Source of the DNA: Bacteroidales bacterium
GTDB lineage: Bacteria > Bacteroidota > Bacteroidia > Bacteroidales > ML635J-15
NCBI GenBank assembly: GCA_017551515.1
Contig: JAFZLK010000035.1
Location: 1-64,000, forward strand
Length of the DNA: 64,000 bases
Direction: 5' to 3'
A program made the translations under genes and the position numbers. This document shows, piece by piece, positions 19,812 through 29,710 of the stretch. Position 1 is the first letter of the stretch; each line of letters begins with the position of its first letter. Under the pieces are notes generated by a model. The model saw nothing but the letters and a program-made list of their open reading frames with translations, was not told the DNA's origin and made no database searches.

Positions 19812-22781
19812 ATGAGAAAGATAATTGCTGTTTTGATATTTGTCGCAGCGTTCAGTTGCATAGGAATGACGGTGGCTATAAGCGAGGTTGAACGCTCGGG
19901 CTATATACCAACCGATGAACCTTGGTTCTGGAATATGGACATATCATGGGTTGATTCAGTAATGAGCCAAATGACTATTGACGAGAAGATTGCACAATTG
20001 ATAATGATTCCAGTATATTCGAACAAATCTGCATCTTACAATTCCGAAACAGTTGCACTTGTGGAAAAATATCAGCTTGGCGGTGTAATTTTTATGCAGG
20101 GCGGTCCTGGCAGGCAGATAAACTTAGTAAATCGTTTGCAGAAGGTAAGTAAAGTTCCGCTGTTGGTTGGTATGGATGCGGAATGGTCGCTTAGTATGCG
20201 TCTCGATAGTGTGGTGTTGTATCCTCGTCAGATGCTTGTGGGAGCAATTGCCAATAATGCTTTGGTGTACGACATGGGAGCTGAATATGCGCGACAGCTC
20301 AAGCGAGTCGGCGTAAATGTGAACTTTGCTCCTGTATTGGATGTAAATGTAAATCCTGCAAATCCAGTCATAAATGACCGTTCCTTTGGCGAAAACAAGC
20401 GCAATGTCGCCGAAAAGGGCTGGATGTATGCCAAGGGAATGCAGGATAACGGCGTGCTGGCTGTCGGTAAGCATTTTCCCGGTCATGGTGATACCAATGT
20501 GGATTCGCACAAGGCTATGCCAATAGTATTGCACGACCGCGATAGATTAGATTCCATAGAGTTGTATCCTTTCCGCTATTTGTCAGCGAAAGGCGTAGGA
20601 GGAATGATGGTTTCTCACCTTTTCGTTCCAACTATAGATTCTACCGAAAATCTACCAGCATCGCTTTCTGCAAAGGCTATAAAGAAGGTATTGCGCAAAG
20701 ATGTGAATTTCAATGGGATAGTCTTTACGGATGCTATGAATATGGGAGGAATCACAACCAACTACAAAGGCAACGAAGCCGATGTCATGGCTTTGCTCGC
20801 AGGTAACGACATGATTATGTTTCCGACCGACGTTAAGGATGTGATAGAAAAATTGAAATCAGCCATAGATGAAGGGAAAATCTCCGAAAAGGATATAGAT
20901 GAGGCTTGCAATCGCGTATTGCTTACAAAGTTGCGTCTTGGTCTAAACAAGGGTTACGAACCTATTTCTACAAAAAATGTTTATGCCGACCTCAACGATG
21001 TGCAAGCTCGATTGATGCAGCAGCACCTGATAGAAAATGCCTTAACTCTTGCTGTGAATAGGGATTCTATAGTGCCGATAATGAAGCTTGATTCGGTAAA
21101 AATAGCATCGGTGTCGTTTGAAAGCACTGAAGAAACATATTTCCAGAAAAGATTGCGTTATTATGCCGATGTCAAGAATTTTGTGTATTCCAAGGACTTT
21201 AAAGGCTTGTCGGCTGAGCAACGCAAGAAAAAACTTGCTTCGTACGATGTTGTAATTGTAAGCGTACACGGACAGAATCAGCGTTCTGTTGCAAAGAAGT
21301 TTGGAATTTCGCAGGCAACAATCGATGGAGCAAACGAAATCCTTGCAAATTGTAAGAATGTGGTGTTTGACCTGTTTGCAAATCCTTATGGACTTGCCTA
21401 TTTCAGCAAAATTGACAGAGCAAAGTCGGTAATAGTATCTTACAACGATTGGGAAATAACAAACGATTTTTCTGCTCAGCTTGTTTTTGGCGGTATTCCT
21501 GCCTGTGGAGTACTACCCGTTTCAGCTACCGAAAATCTAAAGGAAGGCATGGGAGAGAAAACCCAGAAAATACGATTGAAATATTCGAAAATTCCTGAAG
21601 ATGCGGGAGTTAAGTCAGAGGTAATCCACAAGGTCGATTCTATTTTCAAGAGCGGTATTCATACCAAAGCATATCCGGGAGGACAGGTGGTACTTGTACG
21701 AAATGGCATCGTAATTTATCATAAATCAATGGGATACCATACTTACGATGAAGAGGAAAAAGTTGATGACTTTGATGTTTATGACCTTGCTTCGCTTACA
21801 AAGGTTATTGCCACAACTTCCGACATAATAATACTCTACGATGAGGGTAAATTCACTATAAAGGACAATGTTGCTGACTATTACGACTTGTGGAAAAATT
21901 CAAATAAATCACATATTACTTTTGAGCAGTTGCTTACGCATAGGGCAGGGCTAAGGTCGTGGATTCCGTTCTACAAGAAGACTATGGACGAGGAAATGTA
22001 TCCTAAGATTTACAGCGATACCAAGTCCGATAAGTTTTCAATTCAGGTTGCAGACGATCTGTACATGGCAAAGTCGTACAAGGACGAAATGTTCAGGCTA
22101 ATCAAGGAATCTGGGCTCGAAAACAAGGGAAAATATGTGTACTCCGATTTGGGTTTCATTGTTATGCCGTATGTGATAATGCACATGACAGGCGAAGATT
22201 ATGTAGAATATACATATAGGAAGGTTTTTGCCCCATTGGGAGCATATTCGTTGTGTTTCAATCCTTTGGATAGATATAAGTTGGAACAGATTATACCTAC
22301 CGAGAACGACACCTATTTCCGTAAGCAGCAACTTCATGGTCATGTACACGATCAAGCAGCGGCAATGCTTGGCGGAGTTTCTGGTCATGCAGGACTTTTT
22401 GGCAATGCCAACGACCTTGCAAAGATTATGGAAATATATCTTGAAAATGGTGAATATGGTGGAGTTAGGTATTTTTCAGATACCGCTGTTCAGCGTTTTA
22501 CCGGGTATCACTACGAACCTACTTTCTGTCGCAGAGCATTGTGTTGGGACAAGCCAGTTCCCGACCGATCGAAGGGTACAGGAAGTAAGAGTTCATCTGA
22601 CAGATCTTTCGGACATACAGGCTACACAGGTACAATGGTTTGGGCAGATCCAGAATACAATATGGCGGTAGTTGTCCTCACAAACCGTGTTTACACCGAT
22701 TCTGAAAACGGAAAACTCATGAAACAGAATATCCGTACCAACATTGAGGAGGCATTGTACAATGCCATATACGATAAATGA
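19812..22781 (+). CDS. Glycoside hydrolase family 3 (NagZ-like) fused to a class C beta-lactamase-fold domain
   Basis: The protein has 989 residues after a signal peptide (residues 1-22). Residues 45-400 are a GH3 barrel with the NagZ-type KHFPGHGDTNVDSH motif (220-233, His233) and nucleophile Asp307 (VFTDAMNMGG), suggesting cleavage of terminal N-acetylglucosamine. Residues 410-590 form the GH3 C-terminal domain. Residues 605-985 are a serine beta-lactamase/DD-peptidase fold with Ser661-x-x-Lys664, Tyr777-Ser-Asp and His935-Thr-Gly, so this active site is intact too. Such fusions are known in Bacteroidetes. Inference: periplasmic muropeptide or peptidoglycan-fragment processing, with sugar and peptide cut by one protein. 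It overlaps the next gene by 4 bases. Confidence 0.93.
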   Translation: MRKIIAVLIFVAAFSCIGMTVAISEVERSGYIPTDEPWFWNMDISWVDSVMSQMTIDEKIAQLIMIPVYSNKSASYNSETVALVEKYQLGGVIFMQGGPGRQINLVNRLQKVSKVPLLVGMDAEWSLSMRLDSVVLYPRQMLVGAIANNALVYDMGAEYARQLKRVGVNVNFAPVLDVNVNPANPVINDRSFGENKRNVAEKGWMYAKGMQDNGVLAVGKHFPGHGDTNVDSHKAMPIVLHDRDRLDSIELYPFRYLSAKGVGGMMVSHLFVPTIDSTENLPASLSAKAIKKVLRKDVNFNGIVFTDAMNMGGITTNYKGNEADVMALLAGNDMIMFPTDVKDVIEKLKSAIDEGKISEKDIDEACNRVLLTKLRLGLNKGYEPISTKNVYADLNDVQARLMQQHLIENALTLAVNRDSIVPIMKLDSVKIASVSFESTEETYFQKRLRYYADVKNFVYSKDFKGLSAEQRKKKLASYDVVIVSVHGQNQRSVAKKFGISQATIDGANEILANCKNVVFDLFANPYGLAYFSKIDRAKSVIVSYNDWEITNDFSAQLVFGGIPACGVLPVSATENLKEGMGEKTQKIRLKYSKIPEDAGVKSEVIHKVDSIFKSGIHTKAYPGGQVVLVRNGIVIYHKSMGYHTYDEEEKVDDFDVYDLASLTKVIATTSDIIILYDEGKFTIKDNVADYYDLWKNSNKSHITFEQLLTHRAGLRSWIPFYKKTMDEEMYPKIYSDTKSDKFSIQVADDLYMAKSYKDEMFRLIKESGLENKGKYVYSDLGFIVMPYVIMHMTGEDYVEYTYRKVFAPLGAYSLCFNPLDRYKLEQIIPTENDTYFRKQQLHGHVHDQAAAMLGGVSGHAGLFGNANDLAKIMEIYLENGEYGGVRYFSDTAVQRFTGYHYEPTFCRRALCWDKPVPDRSKGTGSKSSSDRSFGHTGYTGTMVWADPEYNMAVVVLTNRVYTDSENGKLMKQNIRTNIEEALYNAIYDK

Positions 22782-23344
22782 CAATGAAAAAATTGTTACT
22801 GACCATATTGCTTTGTTTGTTCGTTTGGGGGCTTAAGGCTCAGTATCTTGAAACCGAACCGCCACCGACACCTGTGCAGCGCATTTTCTATGGTGGCGAC
22901 CTCGACATGGCTTTTGGTACGGTAACGCAGATATCACTTAGCCCACAGGTTGGCTATAGGATAACAAACAGATTCTCGGCAGGATTGGGGATTGATTATA
23001 TGTTTGTGTATTCAGAGTTTTATAACTTCAAGGGTAGTATTTTCGGTGGCAATGTATTTGCAAGTTTCACGGTAATAAAAAGCATTGGCGACCTTATTCC
23101 ATTTTTTGGAACAGATATGGGGATACTGATATACGGACAGTTTTCATACACCAATATGGGCAAGTTTTATACTGCACTTTCGGGCGAAGAACCAATGTGG
23201 ATTGCTTCTCCGATGCTCGGATTAGGCTTTCAGGTGCCGATAGGGCAAAGATCGTATATGTTGTTGACTGTAATGTATAACTTCGACGAATCGCTTTATT
23301 CGCTGTACTCCAATCCTGTGGTAAAAATTAGCTATCAGTTTTAA
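22778..23344 (+). CDS. Small outer-membrane beta-barrel protein
   Basis: The 188-residue protein has a signal peptide ending LKAQ (alternative ATG at 22784). It then shows alternating hydrophobic strands, GYRITNRFSAGLGIDYMF, and a terminal VKISYQF whose final Phe is the usual outer-membrane insertion signal. The size suits an eight-stranded barrel. It overlaps the NagZ/beta-lactamase gene by ATGA, so it is translationally coupled. The specific function is unknown; the context suggests an envelope role linked to wall turnover. Confidence 0.75.
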   Translation: MTMKKLLLTILLCLFVWGLKAQYLETEPPPTPVQRIFYGGDLDMAFGTVTQISLSPQVGYRITNRFSAGLGIDYMFVYSEFYNFKGSIFGGNVFASFTVIKSIGDLIPFFGTDMGILIYGQFSYTNMGKFYTALSGEEPMWIASPMLGLGFQVPIGQRSYMLLTVMYNFDESLYSLYSNPVVKISYQF

Positions 23345-23397
23345 AAAAGCTTGATTTTTGAATCTTTGAATCTTTGAGTCACTGAATCCTCAAATCC
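23345..23397. repeat. Short direct repeats in a convergent spacer
   Basis: Words such as GAATCTTTGAATCTTTGAGTC repeat 'gaatctttga' in tandem between two converging genes. No terminator with a clear stem is seen. Confidence 0.4.
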
Positions 23398-24792
23398 TTA
23401 GAACAGGTATCCCATCTTCACATAGAAATTCATCATCTTGCCGTTGTCCTGCTTGTTCAAGGCGGTAGCCCAATCGACTGAGAGAATGAAGTTTTCGTTC
23501 ATGGCGATTTTCAGTCCGACACCAGCGGCAGAGTGAGGCATATAGGTTTCTTTGGTTGAGAGGTTAAAGTAGTCCTCGTACTTGTCTGTGCGTCCAGTTG
23601 CTGCGTTGTTAGCAGTAATGGCTGTCCTTACTTCGGTTTCATCAAGTTTGTAGGGTTGGGTAACAACGCCTAAGTCGAAAAATGGATTCAATCCGATGTA
23701 GAAATGCTGCTTTCCAATGTCGAAGGTTACAATTTTCGTCCTAAGTTCGACATTTGCGTATGCAAAACCGTTCGCTAGAATTCTGTTTCGCATAATTCCG
23801 CGCAATGAATTTCCACCGCCTAGACCTTCGTACAATACACGCTGTATGAAAAGCGTGTTGAGGTAGGTATTCATGTAGAACGGTGACTCGCCAGCAATTG
23901 TATTTTGTGTTCCAATTCGGTATGCAAATGTAACCCTATCCTTGTATATGGGCACATAATGCCTGAATGTGAAGTTGAATTTGAGATGATTGTATTCGGT
24001 TTGGTTGCCGAATGCTGCCGAGTAGGTAAAGAAAGCATCTGCATATATTCCGCGCGATGGATTAGAGCGCTTGTCGCGGCTGTCGAAGGTTATGCCGCCA
24101 CGAATGTATGGATGCCAACCGCCATTGGCTTCGTCTGGTTTTATTATGCCCCAACTTCTGTACAGTTCATAAAGTCCCTGCACAGATGGGTCAAGATATT
24201 TTCTGTCGGTAGGTTGGCGTTTGCCGTTGAGCATGTCGATGTCGCATTCATCAATCATATATCCGAGTACGCCCAGACCTGCATTCCATTTCCAGTCACC
24301 AGAGATAGTTCCTTCTATGTCGGCTGCTACGCGCACAAGGTCGCGCTTGTACTTGTAGAATGCACGCGAAAGGTATTCGCTCGAATCCTTCTTAGCATTG
24401 TGCCAGCCCATGTGGTAAAGCGTCGGGTATCCGTTGTAGCCGTAGAAGTCGCACATTGCATCTGGTAAATACGAAACGTCTATCGTAAGACGATGGTCGG
24501 GAATCAAATACTTCGAATCATAGAAGAAACGGAAAAGGCCATACCTTTTTGTAGTGTATGCCGCCTCAACATAGAACGAATGTATGTATTCGGGATATTG
24601 GCTTCCGTCACCGTAGTAATATATGTTCGACAATGCTCCGAACTGGAATCCGAGGTCGGCATCGTAGGCGACACTTGGCAGTATTCCGAAGTTCCATCCA
24701 GTCTTGACTTTTGATGTGTCTTTTGCTTCCGTTGTTGCCATTGCATTGCCTGCAATAGCAACAATAATGGCAAGGATTAAGATTTTTCTCAT
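23398..24792 (-). CDS. Omp85-superfamily surface antigen (D15-type barrel without POTRA)
   Basis: The 464-residue protein has a signal peptide (MRKILILAIIVAIAGNAMAT). It has many aromatic beta strands and the motif GLGGGNSLRGI near residue 330, which resembles the conserved L6-loop (V/L)RG(F/Y/I) of Omp85 barrels. The C-terminus is FYVKMGYLF, ending in Phe. There are no POTRA domains before the barrel, so it is not BamA. Family members of this short type are called surface antigen (D15) or patatin-less barrels; their roles are unclear. It lies 18 bases after the DUF819 gene on the same strand. Confidence 0.75.
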   Translation of the reverse strand: MRKILILAIIVAIAGNAMATTEAKDTSKVKTGWNFGILPSVAYDADLGFQFGALSNIYYYGDGSQYPEYIHSFYVEAAYTTKRYGLFRFFYDSKYLIPDHRLTIDVSYLPDAMCDFYGYNGYPTLYHMGWHNAKKDSSEYLSRAFYKYKRDLVRVAADIEGTISGDWKWNAGLGVLGYMIDECDIDMLNGKRQPTDRKYLDPSVQGLYELYRSWGIIKPDEANGGWHPYIRGGITFDSRDKRSNPSRGIYADAFFTYSAAFGNQTEYNHLKFNFTFRHYVPIYKDRVTFAYRIGTQNTIAGESPFYMNTYLNTLFIQRVLYEGLGGGNSLRGIMRNRILANGFAYANVELRTKIVTFDIGKQHFYIGLNPFFDLGVVTQPYKLDETEVRTAITANNAATGRTDKYEDYFNLSTKETYMPHSAAGVGLKIAMNENFILSVDWATALNKQDNGKMMNFYVKMGYLF

Positions 24793-24810
24793 ATATTTAG
24801 TTTTTGATTT

Positions 24811-26028
24811 CTAGAATAATTTCAGCATATATGCTATTGCCACGCCCATGTAGGTTCCAATTGCGTAGCCGATAAGTCCGATTACGATACCGCTGATTAG
24901 CACTTTCTTGTTGCCCATTGCACCGACTACAGGCGGAATGAACGGCGGCGAGCAGAACAGACCGACTTGGGCTACAGTGTATAGGTCTCCGCTTATTTTT
25001 GCAAAACGGCAGAAGATGATGTGGATAATTACCGACACCAGCATTATGTACAGGACAAACAATCCGAGCGAAATTGCCGACATATCAATGCTGTATGGAT
25101 TGAACTGTGATGCAACCGCTATGCTGAATATCAGTATGAATATCATGCCGAGTTCGAAGGTCTTTGGCAATTCGCGGATTTTCTTCGAGAACGATGCTAT
25201 TATAGACAGCGTGGTTATTGTAAGAATGATTACAAGTTCGTTGAGTTTGCCTGTACCTGTTTCTTGGTCACCGACAACGCCCAAATTGTAAAGCAAAAGC
25301 GATAATCCTGCGCCTATTGCAAGGAATACAATCGACAATAGCAGTCCGAGCATTGTTTTTGGGAATATTTTCTTGTTGAGCATTCTGCCGTAGTTCTCGA
25401 TGCCGTGTTCTTCCATATTTTTGCTACCGGTGTGTGATACCATTGATGTTTCATCGGGGAATGGCAGGATTTTTCTGAAAAGCCTATATCCGCCACCAGT
25501 GATGAACATTATCAGCGGGAAAGTAATAAGCATCTGGAATGTTAGCACGAGGGTGATTGTTGTGGGGTCAACACCAAGAGCGGCACCCAGAGCGTTGAAG
25601 TTCATTGTTCCGCCGGTGTAAATTCCCGTCATCATTGCCGACACATTTTCGATGTCGTTTACGCCGGTGTTGCGGAAAATGAAAAATCCGGAAATTACTG
25701 CGACTGTGATTGCTACGATTCCGCCCACAAGTGCAAGAATTGTTTTTGGCAGGGTGCGCGTCCACAGTTTGAAGTCGCAGTTGAAAAGCATAAGCGGAAT
25801 GGCAAGAGGAACGGAAATGTTCATTATCAGTTTCTGTATGCTTTCGAATGTTGCAGCATCGGCTGTGCCAGGTTCAAAAGTTACGAATCCCGTCAGGCTC
25901 ATTATTATGCCTACGGCGTATGCAAGTATAACAGTACCAATCTTTTGCAATATCTTCCATTTGTGGAATGCCGAAACAATTATTATTGGGAACAGCAGGT
26001 ATATTGCGATTGCAAATGTTATTCTCAT
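24811..26028 (-). CDS. DUF819 family membrane protein (YjcL-like)
   Basis: The 405-residue protein has about ten hydrophobic helices in two halves with a central hydrophilic loop around residues 190-220 (SMVSHTGSKNMEEHGIENYG). The segment GIYTGGTMNFNALGAALGVD is characteristic of DUF819, and a second related helix-break motif (FCSPPFIPPVVGAMGNK) lies near the C-terminus. Such repeated breaks are typical of transporters of the CPA/AT-like fold. The substrate is unknown. It is probably co-transcribed with the following Omp85-like gene. Confidence 0.8.
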   Translation of the reverse strand: MRITFAIAIYLLFPIIIVSAFHKWKILQKIGTVILAYAVGIIMSLTGFVTFEPGTADAATFESIQKLIMNISVPLAIPLMLFNCDFKLWTRTLPKTILALVGGIVAITVAVISGFFIFRNTGVNDIENVSAMMTGIYTGGTMNFNALGAALGVDPTTITLVLTFQMLITFPLIMFITGGGYRLFRKILPFPDETSMVSHTGSKNMEEHGIENYGRMLNKKIFPKTMLGLLLSIVFLAIGAGLSLLLYNLGVVGDQETGTGKLNELVIILTITTLSIIASFSKKIRELPKTFELGMIFILIFSIAVASQFNPYSIDMSAISLGLFVLYIMLVSVIIHIIFCRFAKISGDLYTVAQVGLFCSPPFIPPVVGAMGNKKVLISGIVIGLIGYAIGTYMGVAIAYMLKLF

Positions 26029-26054
26029 AAGCGAATATTTTATTGTTTGACAGG

Positions 26055-26062
26055 CAAAGGTA
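26055..26062 (-). promoter_or_regulatory. Probable -7 element of the DUF819 gene
   Basis: On the minus strand this reads TACCTTTG, 27 bases before the start codon. No convincing TTTG is seen upstream. Confidence 0.45.
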
Positions 26063-26128
26063 GTGGTTCTGATTGGAATAGAAACGGGGCGGTTGAAGGT
26101 TTAATTAAACTGGGGTTGTTAATATAGG

Positions 26129-26220
26129 TAGGGCGGGGCGGATGGAATCCGCCGTGAAGAGACGGAACATTGGTCTGTGGGTATATAAAATGTAGAGGCA
26201 GATTTGAAACCCGCCCCTAC
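26129..26220. repeat. Degenerate long inverted repeat (GTAGGGGCGGG type)
   Basis: GTAGGGCGGGGCGG at the left end is nearly the reverse complement of AACCCGCCCCTAC at the right end, with GGATGGAATCC inside. It looks like a decayed palindromic intergenic element between two same-strand genes. Confidence 0.5.
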
Positions 26221-26245
26221 GCATATTATTCCACAAACATTACAT

Positions 26246-29200
26246 TTATTCCTTAATGAATTTTCGTTGGCAAACCGATGCCGTGTCTGTTCCGTATATC
26301 CTTACAAAATACACACCTGTCGTCAATCCTTCTACATCGCAAACCGCATTGTCTGCGTTTACCTCTGTGCGATAAACGACCTGCCCCAAGGTGTTTACAA
26401 TCTCAATTTCGGAAATGGTTTCCGATGATGTGATGTTTAGGATGTCGGTTGCAGGATTCGGGAAGAGGGAGATATTAAGCGCTGCGCTTTCCTCGATGCC
26501 AGTTGCAGGGATGAATGAAGCAACGTAAGTTGCATCACCAGTTACCGTGATGGTACGCGGGTTGTCGGTATTGCCGTCTGACCACTGTGCGAACTGATAA
26601 CCGCTGAGTGCAGTTGCAGAAATCTGCCTTTCAGTGCCATAGTCGAAGGTTCCGCCGCCAGTTACAGTACCCATAGTTTCGTCTGCAGATTCAACTGTAA
26701 TTGTGTACTGGTCGGGTGCAAATTGGGCAGTGTAGGTTACATCGCCAGTTACTGTGATGTTGCGTGGATTGTCGGTGTTGCCGTCGTTCCATTGTACGAA
26801 ATGATAGTGCTCGTTTGCAGTTGCCGAAATCTGTATCTCTGTTCCATAGTCATATTCTCCGCTTTCGCTAACAGTTCCCATTGAAACATCTGCCGATTCA
26901 ACCGTAATGGTGTGCTGGTCAATTGCGAATGTTGCAGTGAATGTTGAATCCGAGGTTACCGTTATTGTGCGCGGATTGTCGGTGTTTTCATCGTTCCACT
27001 GAACAAAGTGATAGTGTTCGGCTGCATTTGCCGAAATTTCCACCTGCGAACCTTCAACATATACACCGCCTTCGCTTACTGTTCCCATAGTTTCATCAGC
27101 TGAAAGTACTGTTATTGTGTACATTACGCCAAAGGTTGCAGTGTAGGTTGCATCGCCAGTTACCGTGATTGTGCGCGGATTGTCGGTATTGCCGTCGTTC
27201 CAAGCCACAAAGCCATAACCCTCGTTGGCACTGGCTGAAATTTCCACCTGCGAACCTTCAAGATATACACCGCCTTCGCTTACAGTTCCCATAGTTTCAT
27301 CGGCTGAAAGCACAATGATTGTGTACAATGTGCCGAAAGTAGCAGTGTATGTTGCATCCCTAGTTACGGTGATTGTGCGCGGATTATCGGTGTTGCCGTC
27401 ATTCCAAGCCACAAAACTATAACCTTCGTTTGCGGTTGCCGAAATCTGAATTTCGGTGCCGTAGTCGTAGGTGCCGCCCTCGCTTACTGTACCCATAGTT
27501 TCATCGTTTGATTCGACCGTGATTGTGTGCTGGTCGATTGCGAAGGTTGCCGTGAATGTTGAATCGGATGTTATGGTTATTGTGCGCGGATTGTCGGTGT
27601 TGCCGTCGTTCCACTCTACAAAGTGGTAGTGTTCGGTTGCTGTTGCCGAAATCTGAATTTCAGTACCATAGTCGTATGTGTCGCTTTCGCTGACAGTTCC
27701 CATTGTTTCATCTGCCGATTCAACCGTGATTGTGTGCTGGTCGATTGCGAAGGTTGCCGTATAGGTTGCATCGCCTGTTACCGTTATTGTACGTGGATTG
27801 TCGGTGTTGCCATCGTTCCATTGTACGAAATGATAGTGCTCGGCTGCAGTTGCTGAAATTTCCACCTGCGAACCTTCGGCGTAGAAACCTCCGCCTGTTG
27901 CAGTACCCATATTTTCGTCGGCGGATGCAACAGTTATATTGTATGCTGACAAGAAATATGCAGTATATGTAACATCTTGGGTTACTGTTATGTTACGCGG
28001 ATTGTCGGTGTTGCCATCGTTCCACTGTGCAAATATGTAGCCCTCGTTTGGCGCAGCCTCTATTGTGGCAGTACTTTCGACACAGTCTTGCTGTATTATG
28101 CTTGCCGTACCTTGCTGCGTATTGTCGCTTAATACTGTCAAATTATATTGCAGGCGTTCGCGTATATCGTTGAAATTGCTCCAAACAGAAGCAGCCCTAT
28201 ATGTCTCTGCCGAACCGCAAGGCACCCATAGTGTAGCTGTATATTCGTTAAATGCAGAGGTGCCAGCAGTAGGAGGTGTCATTCTATTTACATATATGTC
28301 TGTCAGGCCGCTGCAACCCACAAATGCATAATTTGGAATATTGGTTACATTTTCACCGATGTTCAAGGTTGACAAGGATGTGCAATTGTAGAAGACAGGA
28401 TAACTGCTACTTCCCATAGTCGTGCAGTTGGTAGGATTGAAGTTTACTTCGGTAAGTCCGCTGCAATTGCGGAACGCATAATCGCCAATGTAAGTCACTG
28501 AATTAGGAATTGTCAAATCACCAGCCAGTCCGCTACAGTTACGAAATGCAGAAGCTCCAATGCTCGTTACCGAATTGGGGATTGTTACTGATGTCAGACC
28601 GCTACAACCAGAAAAAGCAGCACTGCCAATGCTCGTAACGGAACTTGGAATTATCATTATGCCATTTCCCAATAAGCCATTGAAAGCATAATCGGGGATT
28701 GTTGTTACACCTTCGCCTATATTTATTGTTGCATTTGCATTGCAGTTTTGAAAAACAGGATTCGAAGAACTGCCCATAGTTGTACAATTGGTTGCGTTGA
28801 AGTTTACGGTTGTCAGTCCGCTGCAACCATAAAATGCATACGCAGGAATCTTAGTAACACTGCTACCTATATTCAAGGTAGAAAATGATGAACATCCGCT
28901 AAATACGTTACTAGCCATTGTCGTGCAGTTTGTAGCATTGAAGTTTACGGTTGTCAGTTCGCTGCAACCAGAAAATGCATTCGCAGGAATCTTAGTAACA
29001 CTGCTACCTATATTCAAGGTAGAAATTGATGAACATCCGACAAATACGTTACTAGCCATTGTCGTGCAGTTTGTAGCATTGAAGTTTACGGTCGTCAGTC
29101 CGCTGCAAATCCAAAAAGCCCAGCTGCCAATCCTTGTAACCGAATTGGGGATTGTTATCGATGTCAGTCCTCTGCAACCATAAAATGCAGAATCTGGAAT

Positions 29201-29686
29201 ATATGTAACATTTTCGCCGATATTCAATGTTGTAATATTTGTATTGCATGATATTCCATTGGGTTTAATCATATTGGTGCAGCTTGTTGCATTATAGTTA
29301 ACTGTCGTCACTCCGCTGCAAGCAGAAAATGCACAACGGCCAATTTTCGTAACAGAATTGGGGATTGTAACCGATGTCAGTCTGGAGCAACCATAAAATG
29401 CATAATCGCCAATGCTCGTAACCGAATATTGTAAGCCTGAGCTCGGATCTATAACTGATGAAGGTATCTCGAGATTGCCAGTAGGTTTTGTGAAGCCAAA
29501 ATAATAGTTAGATTGATCATAACAAGCATATGTCACCTCTGCTTTATGATTATATACAGACCCTAAAATGTTGTAATATAGGGTTTGCCCACTGCTACAC
29601 ACGGCGGAAAAGTCGTAAGCAAAGACATTGCCTGCCACCAAAAGCAACAAAAGAGTTGCTAGGAAAAAATTAATAAAGTTTTTCAT
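26246..29686 (-). CDS. BspA-type LRR adhesin with eight InlB-like B repeats and a type IX sorting domain
   Basis: The protein has 1146 residues and a signal peptide (1-23). Residues 60-480 are BspA/LRR_5 repeats (SVTSIGDYAFYGCSRLTSVT; NSVTKIG). Three of these units are almost identical (TVNFNATNCTTM). Residues 511-1061 hold eight repeats of about 69 residues with FVQWNDGNTDNPRTITVTGD, matching divergent InlB B-repeats. Residues 1062-1146 form a type A sorting domain (SLFPNPATDILNI; GLTTGVYFVRI). Family knowledge: BspA-like proteins bind host or bacterial surfaces. Inference: secreted by type IX machinery and anchored on the cell surface. Confidence 0.92.
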   Translation of the reverse strand: MKNFINFFLATLLLLLVAGNVFAYDFSAVCSSGQTLYYNILGSVYNHKAEVTYACYDQSNYYFGFTKPTGNLEIPSSVIDPSSGLQYSVTSIGDYAFYGCSRLTSVTIPNSVTKIGRCAFSACSGVTTVNYNATSCTNMIKPNGISCNTNITTLNIGENVTYIPDSAFYGCRGLTSITIPNSVTRIGSWAFWICSGLTTVNFNATNCTTMASNVFVGCSSISTLNIGSSVTKIPANAFSGCSELTTVNFNATNCTTMASNVFSGCSSFSTLNIGSSVTKIPAYAFYGCSGLTTVNFNATNCTTMGSSSNPVFQNCNANATINIGEGVTTIPDYAFNGLLGNGIMIIPSSVTSIGSAAFSGCSGLTSVTIPNSVTSIGASAFRNCSGLAGDLTIPNSVTYIGDYAFRNCSGLTEVNFNPTNCTTMGSSSYPVFYNCTSLSTLNIGENVTNIPNYAFVGCSGLTDIYVNRMTPPTAGTSAFNEYTATLWVPCGSAETYRAASVWSNFNDIRERLQYNLTVLSDNTQQGTASIIQQDCVESTATIEAAPNEGYIFAQWNDGNTDNPRNITVTQDVTYTAYFLSAYNITVASADENMGTATGGGFYAEGSQVEISATAAEHYHFVQWNDGNTDNPRTITVTGDATYTATFAIDQHTITVESADETMGTVSESDTYDYGTEIQISATATEHYHFVEWNDGNTDNPRTITITSDSTFTATFAIDQHTITVESNDETMGTVSEGGTYDYGTEIQISATANEGYSFVAWNDGNTDNPRTITVTRDATYTATFGTLYTIIVLSADETMGTVSEGGVYLEGSQVEISASANEGYGFVAWNDGNTDNPRTITVTGDATYTATFGVMYTITVLSADETMGTVSEGGVYVEGSQVEISANAAEHYHFVQWNDENTDNPRTITVTSDSTFTATFAIDQHTITVESADVSMGTVSESGEYDYGTEIQISATANEHYHFVQWNDGNTDNPRNITVTGDVTYTAQFAPDQYTITVESADETMGTVTGGGTFDYGTERQISATALSGYQFAQWSDGNTDNPRTITVTGDATYVASFIPATGIEESAALNISLFPNPATDILNITSSETISEIEIVNTLGQVVYRTEVNADNAVCDVEGLTTGVYFVRIYGTDTASVCQRKFIKE
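26504..28156 (-). repeat. Tandem coding repeat of about 207 bp, eight copies
   Basis: These are the eight InlB-like units of the adhesin. DNA identity between copies is high (long shared words such as TTGTCGGTGTTGCCGTC), so the array is open to copy-number change by recombination. Confidence 0.8.
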
Positions 29687-29710
29687 TGTTTATAAATTTT
29701 AAATTAGACC

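Noticed and set aside
26504-28156. Regularly spaced repeats that could suggest a CRISPR array
   Set aside because: They are in-frame coding repeats of an InlB-like protein without variable spacers.
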